Shown: piece by piece, positions 17,701 through 24,609 of the stretch
Numbering within the stretch: position 1 is the first letter of the stretch
How the letters are laid out: each line of letters starts with the position of its first letter
Assembly (NCBI GenBank): GCA_028285065.1
Contig: JANQQG010000147.1
Span: 1 to 32,534 of the forward strand
Direction: 5' to 3'
Length of the DNA: 32,534 nt
Source: Phycisphaerales bacterium
GTDB taxonomy: Bacteria; Planctomycetota; Phycisphaerae; Phycisphaerales; UBA1924
The notes under the pieces: model-generated
Seen by the model: the letters and a program-made list of their open reading frames with translations, nothing else
The model's database searches: none
Told to the model about the DNA's origin: nothing
Translations under genes and position numbers: made by a program

Positions 17701-17822
17701 CGCAGGTGGATCCGGCGAGCGTGTCGAGCACGATCGGCTCGCGGATCGTCTCGGGCCTGCTCACGATCGAGGAGCCGGACGCGGCCCTCCGGGTGGTGCG
17801 CTGGCGTGAAGCCGCGCCCTGA
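14712..17822 (+). CDS. Large secreted protein: DUF1565/right-handed beta-helix + jelly-roll-like region + FG-GAP/VCBS repeats + ASPIC/UnbV-like C-terminus
   Basis: Signal peptide MWILACVLTLAPLSAWGQ; TTYYVRTSGDDDDDGLTPATAFETIEEAADHAGPGDTIYVGGGTY; FG-GAP motifs (WGDYDNDGDADVFIAG, WGDMDNDGDLDLYVVTG, VDYDADGDADLSVV); ASPIC-like NPSGVGVRVELYNADASQLLQFRDLGAARGFGCEPLWAHFGGVEPGTSYVVRAHFLSG. GTG at 14712 overlaps the upstream stop; ATG at 14730 is an alternative start. Confidence 0.85.
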   Translation: MALTRAMWILACVLTLAPLSAWGQTTYYVRTSGDDDDDGLTPATAFETIEEAADHAGPGDTIYVGGGTYSDEIKLKELKGTSASPIRFVADTTGAQTGDSGTVRFRDDDGLLLLEDCDHLIFTGFVFDGDDGDSVIELKNDSTGVVFSGCSIEDSDKALLELDDNSEVELRECTLDDSDADAIEVKKSTLTIIGGVITRVDDRAIDVDDEESVLVLRGVTFEDVGAGVRLKKGTAEATNCLMRNVGGDAFDCDDDKVRLTVWHCTLVDVDGDGIDAEKGVVALHNTIMSDVNRYGVRIDDATLTHSHNIFHDVSSGAFRGGPSLHSSESTADPLFAASDNARLTSTSPAIDAGADASLVTSVDLDGAARPDGSGYDIGCYESSDGLVAAPTPYHNDFEGTIGAEWSSPPVSSDGDLSTFLGRLWDETDYTLRVTVEPGETYSLLLSMYIFEGWEGDGSNVDWVTITVDGAQVFRESFDQQASPQTYPKQPDRMGNFAFSSGSDSVYDWVRIDFVAPDSVVDIVFNADVSYASGEWWGIDNVHVLKEADADLILPIYSDISGAVSFNVQATGGLDDCGSPLWSDIDADGDLDVFITGRTARNGLQSLGGSFTWQSMGSVRGQGAVGDVTGDGAPDIWTARTGSSDGESLFINDGTGVFSGAGDLGMIAATGNGATALIDADADGRLDVFMASGNGNWVGYARSGSPITLEPSNDPSLIPNAGTDLGRGGGMSVAHLNDDRTPDMLIHAPVSGVLASTEVEVDGEDVPAFERDLRSLSAGVSSTPTGSAWGDYDNDGDADVFIAGASSSDPGRLLRNDDGTFVDVTDAAGIDVDGVQRSCAWGDMDNDGDLDLYVVTGSGSDNVLYRNNGDTTFSAGDLGAGLSGDYVDAVFVDYDADGDADLSVVPASGTAVLLENRTDDGRGMMVRLVGAGHGGTNPSGVGVRVELYNADASQLLQFRDLGAARGFGCEPLWAHFGGVEPGTSYVVRAHFLSGTVSSQVDPASVSSTIGSRIVSGLLTIEEPDAALRVVRWREAAP

Positions 17823-17950
17823 CGGGTTCTTTGTTCTCGGACGTTGCCTCCCCGGGCAGGGGATCGGACCAAAGCGACCCCTCGATCTGGTCGATTGCAG
17901 CATGAGGGAACGACCGATCCGCGCCGCCATCGCGTAGACAGGACCACCGA

Positions 17951-19615
17951 GTGCGCAAGCTCGTGATCATCGAGATCAGCCCGACCCGCCTGGAACTTGG
18001 CGTGGTGATCGGTTCGCGTATCGAGACCTCGCGTATCGCGCGCTTCGCGCGCGATGACGCTGAGGACCTGACGGCACAGCTCGCTCGTGCTGAGTCCATG
18101 CTCGGTGGCTGGGTCGAGGAGCTCTCGCTCGCTGGACGCGCCGCCGGGTGCGTCTACCGCAGCGATGAGTGCCACGCCTCCGTGACCTCCTGTCCCGTCA
18201 GCGCTGGACGCGCGGGGGCGATGGGGGCGGCCAGGCTCAGCGTCGGCGAGGGCGTGAGCTTCGCGGTCGACCAGAGCCCGCTGGCGTTGGACATCCTGAT
18301 GACCGACGCGCCCTCCAAGGAGGAGGGGGACGCCGGGGCGCGCCAGATGCACACGCTCGGCGTCGCCGACAGCGAGGGCGTCGTCGGCGAGGTGCTCTCG
18401 ATGCTCGAGCGTGTGGGGCTCAAGGCCATGTGGTGCGCGCCCGCTCTGGGCGTGCAGATGATCGAGGCCGTCCGCGCCGCCAACCAGGGCGGTGCTGGAC
18501 GCCAGGTCGCGATGTGCATCTGGGAGGAGGAGACGGTCCTCGCCGGCTCCGTCGACGGCGCGCTCAAGTTCGTCCGAACGATCGGCATCGGGACCGAGTC
18601 GCTGGTCGCCGCCTGTGCGCAGATCGCGCCCCAGGGCGAGCCGGAGGATGCCCAGCAGTGGGCCCGCCAGTTGCTCTTCGGGCAGGGGATCCCGGATCGC
18701 GACGTCACCGTCGACGAGGAGTTCGCCATTCGCGGTGGGCAGGTGCTCGCCCGCGTCTCGCCCCTGCTCCAGCGCCTCGGCGTTGAGATGAAGCAGTCCG
18801 TGCGGTTTGGGCTGGGCGACGGCCCCACGCCGACCGTCAACATCACCGGCTTCGGGCGCGCAATCCCACACCTCGACGAGGTCGTCGGCGAGGCGTGCGA
18901 CTGCACACTCGAGAGCGCCGAGACGGATCAGCCGGGCGGCGCCGAGCCGACCAGCGCCGAGGTCGGAGCGATCAACGCGTTCGCCGAGGGGCGCGGGCTC
19001 AAGAGCACGTTCGTGACCAAGGTCAAGGACCGCGCCCGCGGCATCAAGCGCGTGCGCCAGGCCACCTGGTTCGGCGTTGGGCTCGCGCTGCTGGTGATGG
19101 GCTACGAGTACGCGGATGCCGGCATGCAGCTCAAGGAGGTGCATGCCAAACTCGCCACGCTCGGCGAGGTGCACGCCGAGGGCACCGGCGCGGGTGACCT
19201 GCGCGACCAGGTGGTCTCCGGTTCGGCCGGCGTCAATGCCGCCCGCAAGGAGATGACCGATGCGATGGGCGAGTGCATCGATACCGGGGCGGTGCTGTTC
19301 GCGCTCTCGGAAGCGACGCCTCAGGAGATCCGCTTGCAGTCGATCAACATCAGCGACGCGAGCCAGAGCGCGACGTGCATCGTGCGCGGGCTGGTCGCTG
19401 GTGACGCGAACGAGGCGAGCGAGATGATCACGTCGTACTTCGACGCACTCCAGGGCTTGCCCCTGGTCGAGCGCGTCCGTCTTGGGACGACCGGACGCCA
19501 GATGGTCGACGGGCGCGAGGGGCGACGGTTTGAGATGACGGTCGACCTTGTGCGCATGCCGCCGCGTGTCCTGGCCGGTCTGATCGACGGCGCCGAGGGG
19601 GAGGAGCAGCCATGA
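17951..19615 (+). CDS. GspL-like PilM-PilN fusion (actin-like cytoplasmic part + TM + periplasmic domain)
   Basis: MRKLVIIEISPTRLELGVVIGSRIETSRIARFAR (PilM-like N-terminus, GTG start); TM ATWFGVGLALLVMGYEYADAGMQLKEVHAKL; C-terminal PilN-like LFALSEATPQEIRLQSINISDASQSATCIVRGLV...FDALQGLPLVERVRLG. Confidence 0.75.
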   Translation: MRKLVIIEISPTRLELGVVIGSRIETSRIARFARDDAEDLTAQLARAESMLGGWVEELSLAGRAAGCVYRSDECHASVTSCPVSAGRAGAMGAARLSVGEGVSFAVDQSPLALDILMTDAPSKEEGDAGARQMHTLGVADSEGVVGEVLSMLERVGLKAMWCAPALGVQMIEAVRAANQGGAGRQVAMCIWEEETVLAGSVDGALKFVRTIGIGTESLVAACAQIAPQGEPEDAQQWARQLLFGQGIPDRDVTVDEEFAIRGGQVLARVSPLLQRLGVEMKQSVRFGLGDGPTPTVNITGFGRAIPHLDEVVGEACDCTLESAETDQPGGAEPTSAEVGAINAFAEGRGLKSTFVTKVKDRARGIKRVRQATWFGVGLALLVMGYEYADAGMQLKEVHAKLATLGEVHAEGTGAGDLRDQVVSGSAGVNAARKEMTDAMGECIDTGAVLFALSEATPQEIRLQSINISDASQSATCIVRGLVAGDANEASEMITSYFDALQGLPLVERVRLGTTGRQMVDGREGRRFEMTVDLVRMPPRVLAGLIDGAEGEEQP

Positions 19616-20232
19616 GCCAGCCGGACGCCCCACGCTCGATGCTCGCCGAGGGCGTGATCGCCCTTGCGGTCTGCGTCGGTGCGTACATGCTCGGCCTCGA
19701 GCCCGCTCAGCGCGAGCTCGCGGAGGCCCGGGCGGCCATCGAGCAGCGCGAGAGCACGGCCGCCGAGCAGGAGCGCTTCAGGGAGATCCTCCCGCGCCTG
19801 AGCTCGCGCCTCGAGAGCGTGCGTCAGACCGGCGAGCGCATCGACAGCGCGAGCGAGCCCGCGCGTGACCAGGGACGTCTCTACGCCGACCTCTCCCGTC
19901 TCGCCTTCGAGCACGACGTCCGCCTCGACAGGCTCAACCCGGTCGGCGCGAGCGGCATCAACGACGGCGGGCGCACGATGAGCGTCGGCTACGACCTGGC
20001 CGTCGTCGGTATGTACGCCGACCTGATCGGCTTCCTGCAGGCGCTCGAGTCCGATGCGGGCTTTACGCGCGTTCGCTCCGTGACCGCGACGCCCGTGATG
20101 GATCCCTCCCAGGAGGCGGTCCTGGCGCTGATCCGCACCGAGCACTTCGCCTTCGACCCATCGCCGGTGCCCATCGAGGCGCTCCTGGCGGCCGAGGGCG
20201 ACCCGAACGCCCCGGCGGAGGGCATCCATTGA
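19612..20232 (+). CDS. PilO/GspM-like pilus assembly protein
   Basis: Single N-terminal TM, coiled coil LEPAQRELAEARAAIEQRESTAAEQERFREILPRLSSRLESV and ferredoxin-like C-terminus YDLAVVGMYADLIGFLQALESDAGFTRVRSV; ATGA overlap with the upstream gene. Confidence 0.75.
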   Translation: MSQPDAPRSMLAEGVIALAVCVGAYMLGLEPAQRELAEARAAIEQRESTAAEQERFREILPRLSSRLESVRQTGERIDSASEPARDQGRLYADLSRLAFEHDVRLDRLNPVGASGINDGGRTMSVGYDLAVVGMYADLIGFLQALESDAGFTRVRSVTATPVMDPSQEAVLALIRTEHFAFDPSPVPIEALLAAEGDPNAPAEGIH

Positions 20233-20768
20233 TCAACGATCCCTCGACACGCCGTCGCATGATCCAGATCGGCGCGCTCGTCACGCCGGTGGTGGTCGTG
20301 CAGGTCGCTCGCGTCATGCTCGGCGCCGGGCCGGCCGTCGCGCCGGCTGCGACCGACGCGGGCGCACAGGGGATGAACTCGCCGGAGATGATCGCGGCCC
20401 TGGACGACCCGTCGATCCAGACGACCGACGCGCAGCAGGCCGCCCGGCAGTGGTGCGCCTCGCTCGACTTCGATGCGATGATCCTCTCGCCGTTGGACCA
20501 CCCGGACCCCGTCGGCGATGAGGGCCCGGTGGAACCCGGTGTCGATCCGATCGACCTTGGGCCCGAATCGGCGCCCCGGTTGGTGCTGACGGCAGTCGTC
20601 GCGGGCTCGAACGGCGCGGTGGCGTTCATCGAGGGGCGTGTGTTCCGCGTCGGAGACGAGGTCGCGCCGGGCTGGAGCGTCGAGTCGATCGACGCTCGGA
20701 GCCGGCGTGTCGTGATCGTGGGTGAGGGGGACGCAGAGATCGTCCTGACGCCCGATCTCGAGCGCTAA
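20229..20768 (+). CDS. PilP/GspC-like protein (TTG start)
   Basis: N-terminal hydrophobic segment and C-terminal beta domain PRLVLTAVVAGSNGAVAFIEGRVFRVGDEVAPGWSVESIDARSRRVVIVGEGDAEIVL resembling the GspC HR/PilP domain; TTGA overlap with upstream stop. Confidence 0.7.
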   Translation: MINDPSTRRRMIQIGALVTPVVVVQVARVMLGAGPAVAPAATDAGAQGMNSPEMIAALDDPSIQTTDAQQAARQWCASLDFDAMILSPLDHPDPVGDEGPVEPGVDPIDLGPESAPRLVLTAVVAGSNGAVAFIEGRVFRVGDEVAPGWSVESIDARSRRVVIVGEGDAEIVLTPDLER

Positions 20769-20908
20769 CACCTCGTTCCCGCTCGGTCCGTAAAGGGTCT
20801 GTTGCGAGCGGGTTAGAGAATCCAGAAGACTGCTGCTGGTGCGGGAAACGGGTGCTGAGCGCGCCACAGTTGGGCCGACCAAACGGGTGTTTGGTGGAGG
20901 CCCCGCCC

Positions 20909-21823
20909 ATGGCTCGTCGCAGGCTGCAGATCGAGACCGTACCGGCCGATGGCCCCTGGCGCACGCCGGCACGAGCGCAGCGCCCGGCTCTACCGGCGGC
21001 CTCGGAGCGCGATGAGCTCTCGGCGCGCTGGCTCGGGCACGCGAGTGTTCTGATCCGAGTCGGCGGAGTGACCATCCTCACCGATCCCGTCCTCTCGGAT
21101 CGGGTCGGCGTACGCCTCGGCAAGTGGACGATCGGCGTTGAGCGCGTCGCGGCCCCGGCGCTGACGCCCGCAGACCTGCCGCCGATCGATCTCGTCCTCC
21201 TCTCGCACGCACACTTCGACCATCTCGACCGACCGACCCTTCGCGCGATCGCGAGCGACCGGACGACGGTCGTCACGCCTCGCAATGTCGGACGCGTCGT
21301 GCCGCGCGGCTTCCGACGCGTGATCGAGTTGCCCTGGGGTCGGCAGATGCGCTTCCGCGGGCTGTGCATCCGCTCGATCGAGCCCGCGCACTGGGGCGCG
21401 CGCATCGCGTGGGACAGACACCGCGAGTACGCCGCGTTCAGCATCCTCGCACCCGACCACTCGGTGCTGTTCGGCGGGGATACCGCGATGACCAACGCAT
21501 TCAGCGAGTTCGGCCCGATCGATCTAGGCATCCTTGGCATCGGCGCGTACGAGCCGGAGATCCACAACCACGCCACGCCCGAGCAGGCGTGGGAGATGTT
21601 CGTCGGTGCCGGCGGTCGGTACCTGCTCCCGATGCATCACTCGACGTTCGCATTGGGCAATGAGCCGCTGGACGAGCCGATGCAGCGCCTGCTGGCGTGC
21701 GCCGGGCGTCACGCGGATCGCGTGGTCTGCCGCGTGATCGGCGAAGCCTGGGTCGGGACTGACGCGCCGCTTGCGTCGACGATCGATGAGCCTGTTGGCA
21801 ATGCTCAGTCCGCGCTCGTCTAG
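20909..21823 (+). CDS. Metallo-beta-lactamase fold hydrolase (UlaG/NAPE-PLD-like)
   Basis: WLGHASVLIRVGGVTILTDPVLSDRVG, metal motif SHAHFDHLD, AHWGAR, LFGGDTAMT, LPMHHSTFALG. Confidence 0.9.
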   Translation: MARRRLQIETVPADGPWRTPARAQRPALPAASERDELSARWLGHASVLIRVGGVTILTDPVLSDRVGVRLGKWTIGVERVAAPALTPADLPPIDLVLLSHAHFDHLDRPTLRAIASDRTTVVTPRNVGRVVPRGFRRVIELPWGRQMRFRGLCIRSIEPAHWGARIAWDRHREYAAFSILAPDHSVLFGGDTAMTNAFSEFGPIDLGILGIGAYEPEIHNHATPEQAWEMFVGAGGRYLLPMHHSTFALGNEPLDEPMQRLLACAGRHADRVVCRVIGEAWVGTDAPLASTIDEPVGNAQSALV

Positions 21824-21828
21824 GAGAC

Positions 21829-23253
21829 TCAGAGTCCCTTGAACGCCCCGATCGCGCGTTCGCGTGCGGCGCTGTGGTCGACGATCGGCTCTGGATAGTC
21901 GATCGCGTTGAACAGGCCGCGATCGATCCGCTCCGGATCATGCAGCGCACCGGTCGGCAGGTCCGCGAGGTGGGGGCAGTAGCGCCTGATGTACGTCCCC
22001 TCGGGGTCGCAGCGCTTGGCCTGGCTCGTGGGGTTGAAGATCCGGAAGTACGGTGCGGCATCGGTGCCGGTCGATGCCGACCACTGCCAGCCCCCGTTGT
22101 TCGACGCGAGGTCGCCATCGACGAGGTGCTGCATGAAGAACCGCTCGCCGCGGCGCCAGTCGATGAACAGGTCCTTGGTCAAGAACATGGCCACGATCAT
22201 GCGCACGCGGTTGTGCATCCAGCCGGTTTGGAGCAGTTGGTTGATGCCCGCGTCGATGATCGGGAAGCCGGTTCGCGCTTCACACCAGGCGTTGAAGGCC
22301 TCGTCGTCGTCGTTCCACTGGATCGAGTCGGTCGTGGTCTTGAAGGCGCGTCCGGTGCAGACGCGTGGGAACCCGACGAGGATGTGCTTGTAGAACTCGC
22401 GCCAGACGACCTCGCTGATCCAGTGGGCGGCGCCCGGCGAGCCCCCGTCAAGCTTGCCTTCGTTGGCGTCGCGTGCCGCGACGACGCACTGGCGGGCCGA
22501 GATCGCGCCGATGGTCAGGTATGGGCTGATGGCGCTGGTCGCGTCGATCGAGGGGATGTCGCGTTGCGACTTGTACGCGTCCAGACGTTCGCCGATGAAG
22601 GCGCCCAGGCGCTCCAGGGCGTGCTTCTCGCCGGAGGGCCAGAACGTCGCGCCGTCGGCGATGTGCGACCCGAACCCATCGACCGTGCGCGGGACGGGGT
22701 CGAAGCTGATGCCGGTCGTCTCCTGCCGCTTGGGCTCGGGTGCGAGGGCCAGCCCACGCTCGCCGATGACGCTCATCCACTTCCGTTTGAATGGGCTGAA
22801 GACCGTGTACCACCCGCCCTCGTTGGTGAGGACGTCTCCGGGCGCGAGGACGACTTGGTCGTCGCACGCGACGGTGGTCCGGCCGGACTCATCGAAGGTC
22901 CGCGCGACCTCGTCGTCGCGGCGGCGCTCGTTGATCTCGTATTCACGGTTGAAGTACAGCGCGTCGCAGGTATGGCGCTCGCTGATCGCGAGCAGCGCGT
23001 TGGGGACGTCGGCGAAGCGTGGGACGGTGAGGATCTTCAGCGGGATGTTCAGGCGCGCCAGCGAGACGCTCAGATCGGAGAGCGTGCGGAGCATCAGGTC
23101 GACCTTCACGCCCGCCCAGTCGTGCTCGGACCACTGCTCGGGGCAGATCGTGAAGACCCCGATGACCCCGCGGGTCGCCTCGTGCGTCGCGCGGCTGAGT
23201 GCCGTGTTGTCGGCGGTCCGCAAGTCGGCGCGGAACCACATCAGCGCTCGCAT
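21829..23253 (-). CDS. phr: Deoxyribodipyrimidine photolyase (cryptochrome/photolyase family)
   Basis: MRALMWFRADLRTADNTALSRA...WREFYKHILVGFPRV...GFPIIDAGINQLLQTGWMHNRVRMIVAMFLTKDLFIDWRRGERFFMQHLVDGDLASNNGGWQWSASTGTDAAPYFRIFNP. Confidence 0.97.
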   Translation of the reverse strand: MRALMWFRADLRTADNTALSRATHEATRGVIGVFTICPEQWSEHDWAGVKVDLMLRTLSDLSVSLARLNIPLKILTVPRFADVPNALLAISERHTCDALYFNREYEINERRRDDEVARTFDESGRTTVACDDQVVLAPGDVLTNEGGWYTVFSPFKRKWMSVIGERGLALAPEPKRQETTGISFDPVPRTVDGFGSHIADGATFWPSGEKHALERLGAFIGERLDAYKSQRDIPSIDATSAISPYLTIGAISARQCVVAARDANEGKLDGGSPGAAHWISEVVWREFYKHILVGFPRVCTGRAFKTTTDSIQWNDDDEAFNAWCEARTGFPIIDAGINQLLQTGWMHNRVRMIVAMFLTKDLFIDWRRGERFFMQHLVDGDLASNNGGWQWSASTGTDAAPYFRIFNPTSQAKRCDPEGTYIRRYCPHLADLPTGALHDPERIDRGLFNAIDYPEPIVDHSAARERAIGAFKGL

Positions 23254-23302
23254 GGGCGGGCTCCTTCAAGGGCGTGCTTGAGGGGTTGCGAGGCCGGGTG
23301 CG

Positions 23303-24052
23303 TTAGCTCGCGTCGGCGTCCTTGGGCGCGGGCTGGGTCTCGGACGGTCGCGCGACGGGGCGTACCGGGATCTGCATCTCCGACCACTTCACGCGGATGT
23401 AGGGGCCGTTGTACGAGAGGGAACGCGGCGGCCCGGCGGCCTCCCACTCGGGGTTGTCCGCGAGCCACGCCTTGAGCCTGGCCATGCCCTGCTTCGTGCG
23501 CGAGAAGCCGTACTGACCGCTCTGTCCGATGGCGACGACGGTGACGGGCTCGGAGTCGTTGACACTCACCTGCTCGTCGGACTCGATCTTGCCGACGTCG
23601 GTGGACTGGTAGAGGAAGCTCATCTCCCATTGCATCTTGGCCGTGTCGTCTTTGGCCTCGTCGTAGTTGAGGTATGCGACCTCAACGGGCGACGTCATGG
23701 GGATGTCACGGTCCTTGATGTGGTTGAACAGCGGCCAGAACCCGCGGCTCGATCCGCGGTCGGGGTTCATGGTGCTCGTGTAGGTCGCGCGCCGTGCGCC
23801 CGGGTACGCCTTGATCTCGATCACACCAGGGAGCGTCGGTGCGGGGTAGCCGACGGGAAGGGCCGCTTCAATCACGAGCGGGCCGGCGCGCCAGGTCTCG
23901 CCGTCCTTGCGAAGGTCCAGATCGCTCTCGCCCTGCACCACCACGCTCTGCGGGACGGGGGTCTCTGGATCTGTGTCCACGACGGGCTCAGGCGTTGGGG
24001 CGGCGGGGGCGGCGCACAGAAGCGAAGCCCCTGCGATCAGGGAGGTGAACAT
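23303..24052 (-). CDS. SOUL heme-binding-like exported protein
   Basis: Signal peptide MFTSLIAGASLLCAAPAA; IEIKAYPGARRATYTS...FWPLFNHIKDRDIPMTSPVEVAYLN...MQWEMSFLYQ resembles the SOUL family core (FxxLxxYI...IxMTxPV). Confidence 0.65.
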   Translation of the reverse strand: MFTSLIAGASLLCAAPAAPTPEPVVDTDPETPVPQSVVVQGESDLDLRKDGETWRAGPLVIEAALPVGYPAPTLPGVIEIKAYPGARRATYTSTMNPDRGSSRGFWPLFNHIKDRDIPMTSPVEVAYLNYDEAKDDTAKMQWEMSFLYQSTDVGKIESDEQVSVNDSEPVTVVAIGQSGQYGFSRTKQGMARLKAWLADNPEWEAAGPPRSLSYNGPYIRVKWSEMQIPVRPVARPSETQPAPKDADAS

Positions 24053-24135
24053 GGAGGCCCTTTCCGTTGGAAGGAAGGAGTGCTTTGCGGACACTCGCGT
24101 CTTCGGGAGCCCCGCGGGGCTGGATTCAGGACCTC

Positions 24136-24528
24136 TCAGATCCCGCGGTACTCACCCGGAACGTCCCCGTAGTCGGCCCGGACCACGGAGCGGATCCCGC
24201 CCCGTCCGCGCCAGTCCGTGATGATCTGGAGCCACGTCGGACGCATCAGCCCGACCAGGTCATGGCGGATCCGGTGGGTCACGGCCTCGTAGTAGATCCC
24301 CTCGTCGCGGAACGACTGCAGATAGAGCTTGAGGCTCTTGAGCTCGACGCACCCGGTCTTGCCGGCCTCAGAGTCCGGTGGCGCCGGCTGGAAGCGCAGC
24401 GTCACCTCGCCGAAGTCTGGGTGACCCGTCACGGGACAGACGGAGGTGAACTCCTCGGCCACGTGCTCGATCACGAGCGGCTGGTCGGTCGGGGTCTGGA
24501 ACGCTTCGAGCAGGGAGGGGTCGGGCAT
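24136..24528 (-). CDS. queF: NADPH-dependent 7-cyano-7-deazaguanine reductase (QueF)
   Basis: FTSVCPVTGHPDFGEVTLRF and CVELKSLKLYLQSFRDEGIYYEAVTHRI are QueF active-site motifs. Confidence 0.95.
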   Translation of the reverse strand: MPDPSLLEAFQTPTDQPLVIEHVAEEFTSVCPVTGHPDFGEVTLRFQPAPPDSEAGKTGCVELKSLKLYLQSFRDEGIYYEAVTHRIRHDLVGLMRPTWLQIITDWRGRGGIRSVVRADYGDVPGEYRGI

Positions 24529-24609
24529 GGCGGAATATATGCAGCGATCGCGCGACGGATCAGGCCGCAGGCCTCGTGTGCAGAGTTGATGGGGGGGAGG
24601 GTGGGCGGG

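Noticed and set aside
16313-17809. 498-aa Arg-rich overlapping ORF inside the cargo gene
   Set aside because: Same-strand alternate frame of an Asp-rich (GAC/GAT) repeat region; Arg/Gly-rich product is a frame artefact.
17660-19633. 657-aa ORF antisense to the PilM-PilN fusion gene
   Set aside because: Composition-driven shadow ORF in GC-rich DNA; no recognisable domain, His/Arg/Asp-rich; the sense strand has a clear operon gene.
20773-20816. Terminator after the PilP/GspC-like gene (CCCGCTCG...CGAGCGGG)
   Set aside because: Eight-bp stem with a 19-nt loop and no U-tract; too weak to call as a terminator, though it could contribute.
21874-23475. 533-aa plus-strand ORF opposite photolyase
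   Set aside because: Antisense of a highly conserved gene in GC-rich DNA.
24529-24609. preQ1 riboswitch upstream of queF
   Set aside because: Sequence lacks the preQ1-I/II consensus (no A-rich tail or matching stem); only a short AGGCC-GCA-GGCCT hairpin is present.
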